A DNA stretch of 64,000 nt from Heloderma charlesbogerti (taxonomy: Eukaryota > Chordata > Lepidosauria > Squamata > Helodermatidae): NCBI GenBank assembly GCA_026122225.1, contig JANEZZ010001870.1:124001-188000 (forward strand), read 5' to 3'. Under the pieces are notes generated by a model. The model made no database searches and had not been told where the DNA came from. It saw only the letters and a list, made by a program, of their open reading frames with translations. Shown in pieces: positions 58,371 through 64,000 of this stretch; position 1 is the stretch's first letter; every line of letters starts with the position of its first letter. A program made the translations under genes and the position numbers.

Positions 58371-59237
58371 CTAAGTTCCAACTCCAGAGGCTGAGAGAGT
58401 TGGTTCCCTAAATTTAATTTTAATACCAATTAAAAATAATTCTGCAGCGTCAGGATCCAAGAATCTCTTCATCTGATCTTCAAAAAGAACACAAAATGTA
58501 GCCAGATATTTAATATGATATTGCAGGTTAATTTGCTTTGCCAAACTTCTTGCCTTGGCAAATTGCCTTCTTCTGTCAGCAATTCCTTTAGTATAATCAT
58601 GAAAGAGCATAATCTTGTCATTTGGTGGTCCCCACCGGAGCGCACCTCGTTCTCTTGCCAGATGCATAACGTAATTTTTTGTGGAGACTTGTGAAAATTG
58701 AACAATAACAGTCCCAGAAGTCCCTTTAGTGCCATGCCTTGAACCAGGAACACAATATGCTTACTCAATATCAAGTAAGAAATCAGATGGCAAAGCAAAT
58801 AGCTCATGCAAAAGTTTATCCATAAATTCCAGCGAGCCTACATCAGTAGCCACGTCTTTAATACCAAGGATATGTAGATTCGCTCTGCATGTGAAGGCCT
58901 CCAGTTGACAGATTCAAGCAGACAAAACATTATGAGACACTTTCATGGCCGTTTTCTGCACAACAATCCGATCTTCAAGATCATTGACCTTCACTTCCAT
59001 CTTTTGAAAAGAGATATTAATTAAATCCACAGCCCCCTGAAGGGCGGATATTGAGTCCTGAATTGTTTCAAGTTTCTTTGACTGTTCTCGTAGCTGCGAA
59101 GTCATAGTTTTTATCAAAGCAAGCAACTCCTCTTCATCTCCGTCATTTTTAGAAACCTTTGCTGGGGGAGCCATTGGGGGGTAGGTGGCGTTTTCAAGCC
59201 TTTTTTTCCTTTGGTTCTGCCATCCCCCTTTTTCCAA
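58371..59237 (-). pseudogene. L1 ORF1 protein (RNA chaperone), broken
   Basis: Two open pieces separated by a frame change. 58914-59237 has an N-terminal basic region and a long coiled coil (TSQLREQSKKLETIQDSISA, VKVNDLEDRIV). 58371-58667 has the RNA-binding C-terminal part (KIMLFHDYTKGIADRRRQFA, INLQYHIKYLATFCVLFE). The segment between reads, frame-shifted, as the RRM-like part (LHILGIKDV, CVPGSRHGTKG). This is the usual order of vertebrate L1 ORF1p: coiled coil, RRM, C-terminal domain. At least two frameshifts or stops. Confidence 0.75.
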
Positions 59238-59671
59238 AACACAACAAGCAAGTATAATTGCAGAAACAAGAAAAACAAACTTACGCAGATTTAATTACAA
59301 GCCCTCGGAAATTGCTGGTAGTTTAAATTCAGAGATGTTGTTTGGATCCGTCTGTCCTTGTGTCTCCTAATTGCCTAGAAGTTTCAAACAGTGTGCAGTA
59401 GATGACACTCCGGCGTCTATTCTTAAGATTTCAGCCCCTCTGTTTCTTCACAAAAGTAGCTGTTCTTCCAAGATTTCATCCAGATGGTACTGTAAGCTTC
59501 CCCTTTTAATTCCAGGGGAAGATAAAAAGGTTTCTCAACCTTTTCCCCGCTGTTTGAGATAAGCAACCTGCAGAACTCTGCAAGTCACTGCTGGATGCCA
59601 TGGCTCCAACCAGATGTTCTGCCAGAGGAGACCCATTGAAATCAATGGGATTTATGTTAGTCACAACCATA

Positions 59672-59812
59672 GAATCATAGAATAGTAAGGTTGGAAGGGG
59701 CCTACAAGGCCATCGAGTCCAACCCCCTGCTCAGTGCAGGAGTCAGAGCATCCCTGACAGATGGCTGTCCAGCCTCGTCTTGAACGCCTCCAGTGTGGGA
59801 GAGCCCACTAAT
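59672..59812 (-). mobile_element. CR1 3'-end fragment
   Basis: Begins ATAGAATCATAGAATAGTAA and continues GGTTGGAAGGGGCC to AGTGTGGGAGAGCCCA, the inverse of the CR1 terminus at 18790-18952. Confidence 0.85.
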
Positions 59813-60544
59813 TTAAGCAACCAATTTAAGTCCCATTGATTTTAGTGGGTTTACTCTAGGTATGACTAAATCTGGATCCAACCTGTTAAGTATAACATTT
59901 CACCCTAAATGCTCTTGGTCTTAGGGATGTCCATTGTGTGAAAATCCAGCCTTTTTTGGGCCTGACAGATACCCACCGCCCACCCAGCTCTGCTTGCGTT
60001 TGTGAGCCGAGCCACAGGCTTTTCCCAAAATCCAGGAACTTTTTGGTTTCCCCCCCCCCCTTGTGAATAGAAAGTTGCACAAATTGCAGCTGCAACTTTC
60101 TGTTTATGAGGAGGAAAAAATCCTGGAACAATTCAAGTCAGGCCAGCTCATGGGGAAGCAAGCTGGAGTCGGGGGGGGGGGAGCTGATGAAAGCTTGGCA
60201 AACTTCACCCCCGAGACGGATTCCTCCAACATCCCTAATTGTTGTTGTTGTTCAGTCGTTCAGTCGTGTCCGACTCTTCAGGCCTTCCTGTCCTGCGCTC
60301 TCTCCCGGAACGTGCTCAAGTTCATATTCATTGCATCGGTGATGCTATCTAGCCATCTCATCCTCTGCCGTCCCCTTCTCCTTTTGCCTTCAATCTTTCC
60401 CAGCATCAGGGTCTTTTCCAGAGAGTTTTCTCTTCGCATTAGGTGGCCAAAATATTGGAGCTTCAGCTTCAGGATCTGTCCTTCCAATGAGCACTCAGGG
60501 TTGATTTCCTTTAGGATGGACTGATTTGACCTCCTTCTCCAGCA

Positions 60545-61591
60545 TCACAGTTCGAAAGCATCAATTCTTCGGCGCTCAGCCTTCCTTATAGTCCAGCTCC
60601 TACAGCCATACATTACTACTGAGAAAACCATAGCTTTGATTAGATGGACCTTTGTCGGCAAGGTGATGTCTCTGCTTCTTACTATGCTGTCTAGGTTTGC
60701 CATAGCTTTCCTCCCAAGGAGCAAGCGTCTTTTAATTTCATGGCTACAGTCACCGTCTGCGGTGATCTTGGAGCCCAAGAAAGTAAAATCTGTCACTGCT
60801 TCCATTTCTTCCCCTTCTATATGCCAGGAAGTGATAGGGCCAGATGCCATGATCTTCGTTTTTTTAATGTTGAGTTTCAAACCAGCTTTTGCACTCTCCT
60901 CTTTCACCCTCAACAAGAGGCTCTTGAGATCCTCTTCGCTTTCTGCCATTAGGGTGGTAACGTCTGCGTATCGGAGGTTGTTGATAATTCTCCCAGCAAT
61001 CTTAATTCCGACCTCTGAGTCATCCAGCCTGGCGTTTCTCATGATGTACACTGCATATAAGTTAAATAAGCAGGGTGACAATATGCAGCCTTGTCGTACG
61101 CCTTTCCCAATTTTGAACCACTTAGTTGTTCCATGTGTGGTTCTGACTGTTGCTTCTTGACCCTCGTACAGGTTTCTCAGGAGACAGGTAAGGTGGTCTG
61201 GTACTCCCATCACTTTAAGAATTTGCCACAGTTTGTTGTGATCCACACAATCAAAGGCTTTAGCGTAGTCAATGAAGCAGAAATAGACGTTTTTCTGGAA
61301 TTCTCTTGCTTTCTCCATGATGCAGCGAATGTTGGCGATTTGATCTCTAGTTCTTCTGCCTCTTCGAAACCCAGCTTGTACTTCCGGTAGTTCTCGGTTC
61401 GCATACTGCTGAAGCCTAGCTTGTAGGATTTTGAGCATCACCTTGCTGGCATGTGAAATGAGTGCAATTGTGCGGTAGTTTGAACACTCTTTGGCATTGC
61501 CCTTCTTTGGAATTGGAATGTAAACTGACCTTTTCCAGTCTTGCGGCCACTGTTGAGTGTTCCAAATTTGTTGGCATATTGAATGCAGCAC
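60545..61591 (-). pseudogene. BovB reverse transcriptase half of ORF2, catalytic mutation
   Basis: 348 codons in the same frame as the endonuclease half: WPQDWKRSVYIPIPKKGNAK, NYRTIALISHASK, AGFRRGRRTRDQIAN, FIDYAKAFDCVDHNK, GVRQGCILSPCLFNLYA, and RYADVTTLM where the other copies have RYADDTTLM. The Val codon GTT (60961-60959) replaces the second catalytic Asp. The frame ends early because of a small deletion near 60537. Confidence 0.9.
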
Positions 61592-61765
61592 TTTAACAGC
61601 ATCATCTTTTAGGATTTTAAATAGCTCAGCTGGAATACTGTCATCTCCGCTAGCTTTGTTGTTACTAATGCTTCTTAAGGCCCACTTGACTTCACTCTCG
61701 AGGATGTCTGGCTCAAGTTCAGTGACCGCACTATCATGGCTATCAGGGACATTCAGATCTTTCCT

Positions 61766-63337
61766 CTATAGTTCTTCTGTGTATTCTTTCCACCTCTTCT
61801 TAATCTCATCTGCTTCTGTTAGGTCCCTGCCTTCTTTGTCCTTTATCATGCCCGTCTTTGCACAAAACGTTCCCTTGAGATCTCCAATTTTCTTGAAGAG
61901 ATCTCTAGTCTTTCCCATTCTGTTGTTTGCCTTGATTTCTTTGCATTGTTCATTTAAGAAGGCCTTCTTGTCTCTCCTTGCTATTCTCTGGAACTCTGCA
62001 TTCAGTTGGATATATCTTCCCCTTTCTCCCTTGCTTTTCGCTTCCCTTCTTTCGTGAGCTACTTGTAAAGCCTCATCTGACAGCCACTTGGCTTTCTTGC
62101 ATTTCTTTTCCTTTGGGATGGATTTCGTTGCTGCCTCCTGAACAATGTTACGGACCTCCGTCCATAGTTCCTCAGGCACTCTGTCTATCAGGTCTAATCC
62201 CTGAAATCTATTCCTCACCTCCACTGTATATTCATCAGGGATATGATTTAGGTCATACCCGAATGGTTTAGTGGCTTTCCCTACGTTCTTCAATTTCAGC
62301 CGAAATTTTGCAACAAGAAGCTCATGATCTGAGCCACAGTCAGCTCCAGGTCTTGTTTTTACTGACTTTATGGAGCCTCTCCATCTTCGGCTGCAAAGTA
62401 CATAATCAATCTGATTTCGATATTGACCATCTGGTGATGTCCATGTGTAGAGTCGTCTCTTGTGCTGTTGGAAAAGTGTGTTTGCTATGATCAGCATGTT
62501 CTCTTGGCAAAACTCTATTAGCTTTTGTCCTGCTTCATTTTGTACACCAAGGCCATGCCTGCCTGTTATCCCGGTGATTTCTTGACTTCCTGCTTTAGCA
62601 TTCCAATCCCCTATGATGAAGAGGACATCTTTTTTTGGTGTTAGTTCTCGAAAGTGTTGTAGGTCTTCATAGAACCGATCAACCTCAGCTTCTTCGGCTT
62701 CAGCGGTTGGGGCATAGACTTGAATTACTGTGATGTTGAATGGTTTGCCTTGGATTCGTACTGAGATCATTCTATCATTTTTCAGATTGTACCCCAGTAC
62801 TGCTTTTCCCACCCTTTTGTTGACTATGAGTGCTACTCCATTTCTTCTAAGGGATTCTTGCCCACAATAGTAGATATGATGGTCACCTGAATTAAATTCG
62901 CCCATGCCTGTCCATTTGAGTTCGCTGATTCCCAAGATGTCGATGTTCAATCTTGCCATCTCATGTTTGACCACCTCCAGCTTACCTTGATTCATTGATC
63001 TGACATTCCAGGTTCCTAAACAATATTGTTCTTTACAGCATCGGATTTTCTTTTCACCACCAGACACATCCACAGCTGAGTGTCCTTTCGGCTTTGGCCC
63101 AGCCGCTTCACTCTTTCTGGCGCTACTTGGAAATACCCTCTGCCCTTCCCCAGTAATATATTGGACACCTTCCGACCTGAGGGGCTCATCTTCCGGCGTC
63201 ATCTCTTTAGGCTTGTGACACGTTCCATGGGGTTTTCTTGGCAAGAATACTGGAGTGGGTTGCCATTTCCTTCTCCAGTGGACCACGTTTTGGCAGAACT
63301 CTCTGCCATGACCTGTCCGTCTTGGGTGGCCCTGCAC
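61766..63337 (-). pseudogene. BovB endonuclease half of ORF2
   Basis: 523 open codons. The APE-type endonuclease runs from about residue 110: LGTWNVRSMNQGKLEVVKHE, ISELKWTGMGEF, IIGDWNAKAG, RNQIDYVLCSRRW and GSDHELLVAKF, with the catalytic Asp/Asn/His residues in place. It then continues into the linker (ADEIKKRWKEYTEEL). It ends at TAG 61768-61766, where the copy at 10.5-13.7 kb has a Phe codon (EELFRKDL), so a substitution made this stop. The start at 63337 may be too early; the first conserved residues begin near PKEMTPEDEPL. Confidence 0.88.
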
Positions 63338-63421
63338 GGCATAGCTTATGGCTTCACTGAGTTACGCAAGCCCCTTCGCCACAACAAGGCAGTGATCCAT
63401 GAAGGGGAAACATCCCTAATT

Positions 63422-64000
63422 ACTTCCTACTATGTCTCTCTGCTGCTCTGATTTTTGTGTTTTTATTTGTTGTGTTTTTGTATATGTCCCACTTCTCCAA
63501 GATGCTTTTGCCTGATAGAGCAACTTAGAAATTCTCTAAATAAATAAAATAAATCAAAACAGAGACACAGTTGAAGCAATCCCAGCTTTTATTGAACAGA
63601 TAAAAGCAGTGGAGTGATGTTGCGCTATGACAGCATCATAGAGCAATACCAAGCCTGTTGTTCCTAGTAGGGCTCTTCTGCCGTTGAAAGCTATATAGCA
63701 GCTTTGGGGCAACCTGTACAGCTTTTCCTACGACTGCAGCTCCATGCTGAGAATGGCCGCACCTGTAGCAGGCCTGTCTGTTGTGTATTCATTGTATGAT
63801 ATGGCTATCCTGCTTTTCAGACAAACATGGTCTTACAAAGCAGCTCACATCAGTTAAGAAAGAAAGAAAGAAAGAAAGACAGGTTTACAAACCCCATAGA
63901 CAAGACATGCTAGAGAAGAATGGAAGGGGAGGAGGGGGAGGTCAGCTTGACCATGCCGGAACGACGTGGTGAGTTGCGAACAGGTGTTGATACCCCATTG
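63422..64000. other. PPIP5K1 intron 14, distal part
   Basis: AT-rich DNA with a (GAAA)n microsatellite at 63856-63879. A GATAGAGCAACTTAGAAATT / AAATAAATAAAAT tail near 63515-63555 resembles a LINE terminus. No exon. Confidence 0.5.

Larger units (their letters stand above)
50668..59622 (-). mobile_element. ORF1-only L1 element (HAL1-like), split by an ERV
   Basis: Minus-strand L1 flanked by the 12-bp duplication CAGAGGAGACCC (50656-50667 and 59623-59634), with an A-rich 3' tail at 50668-50720 (T-rich on the plus strand). Without the ERV it is about 1.86 kb: a 5' region, ORF1 (58371-59237) and about 600 bp of 3' sequence, with no ORF2. Confidence 0.7.
50631..59883. mobile_element. Split TIR element hosting the nested stack
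   Basis: The left part (50631-50667) begins GGTTGGATGCAGATTTAGTT. The right part (59623-59883) ends with the inverse of GGTTGGATCCAGATTTAGTC. Both then read AAATCAATGGG inwards. The two parts belong to one fold-back element opened by the L1 insertion. A CR1 fragment (59672-59812) sits in the right arm. Confidence 0.6.
60241..63408 (-). mobile_element. BovB (RTE) LINE, full length
   Basis: 3168 bp with the 13-bp target duplication AACATCCCTAATT (60228-60240 and 63409-63421). The 3' end is a (GTT)n tail at the left. Compared with other copies it lacks about 25 bp near 60279 and about 28 bp near 60537. The endonuclease and reverse transcriptase halves lie in the same frame and are separated by a single TAG. 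Confidence 0.93.

Noticed and set aside
63856..63879. CRISPR-like or regulatory repeat
   Set aside because: A plain (GAAA)n microsatellite; CRISPR arrays are not expected in vertebrate DNA.
46318..64000. Further PPIP5K1 exons
   Set aside because: I looked for the next conserved phosphatase-domain block after MYPGGQ in all three plus frames and found none, so intron 14 extends past the window.

Overview
This window is vertebrate nuclear DNA, almost certainly from a squamate reptile (lizard or snake). Two single-copy genes are split into short exons with GT-AG introns, CpG islands mark promoters, and the rest is packed with retroelements. The mix of BovB/RTE LINEs, CR1, L1, an L2/L3-like LINE, MIR-like and squamate tRNA-SINEs, Tc1 and hAT transposons points to Squamata. 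That placement is inferred from repeat content and not from a marker gene.

Layout. 1-2.7 kb: CR1-type LINE debris and a 641-bp inverted-repeat MITE. 2.7-5.7 kb (minus): the first three coding exons of mitochondrial creatine kinase CKMT1; the remaining exons lie left of the window. 5-9.5 kb: the CKMT1 CpG island and a second, orphan CpG island. 10.3-19.1 kb: an old L1 broken by a 3.2-kb BovB and a 3.7-kb CR1; the CR1 holds a BovB stub. 19.8-21.1 kb: the CpG-island promoter of PPIP5K1. 21.6-46.3 kb (plus): 14 coding exons of PPIP5K1 (about 551 residues), covering the whole ATP-grasp inositol pyrophosphate kinase domain and the start of the histidine-acid-phosphatase domain. The gene continues beyond the right edge through an intron of more than 17.6 kb. 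CKMT1 and PPIP5K1 lie head to head, as I recall for human chromosome 15.

PPIP5K1 introns. Intron 4 (9 kb) holds the decayed reading frame of a large multidomain protein family that I cannot name. It has His/Cys zinc-like modules, a FEN/XPG (PIN)-like acidic triad and a Cys-rich tail, and is split by an L2/L3-like LINE. Intron 9 (8.8 kb) holds CR1, a nearly complete Tc1 transposon, Ty3/gypsy and DIRS-like pieces, SINEs and an hAT. Intron 13 appears to be a GC-AG intron.

Intron 14 carries a nested stack at 50.6-59.9 kb. A TIR element was hit by an L1 that has ORF1 but no ORF2. That L1 was hit by a minus-strand gamma-like endogenous retrovirus with a tRNA-His primer site, most of pol deleted and a damaged env. 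The 3' LTR of the retrovirus was then hit by a BovB. A full-length BovB follows at 60.2-63.4 kb; it has one in-frame stop and YADD changed to YADV.

The two host genes have related energy and phosphate roles: phosphocreatine exchange at mitochondria, and inositol pyrophosphate synthesis in the cytosol. Nothing in the sequence shows co-regulation beyond the divergent CpG-island arrangement.
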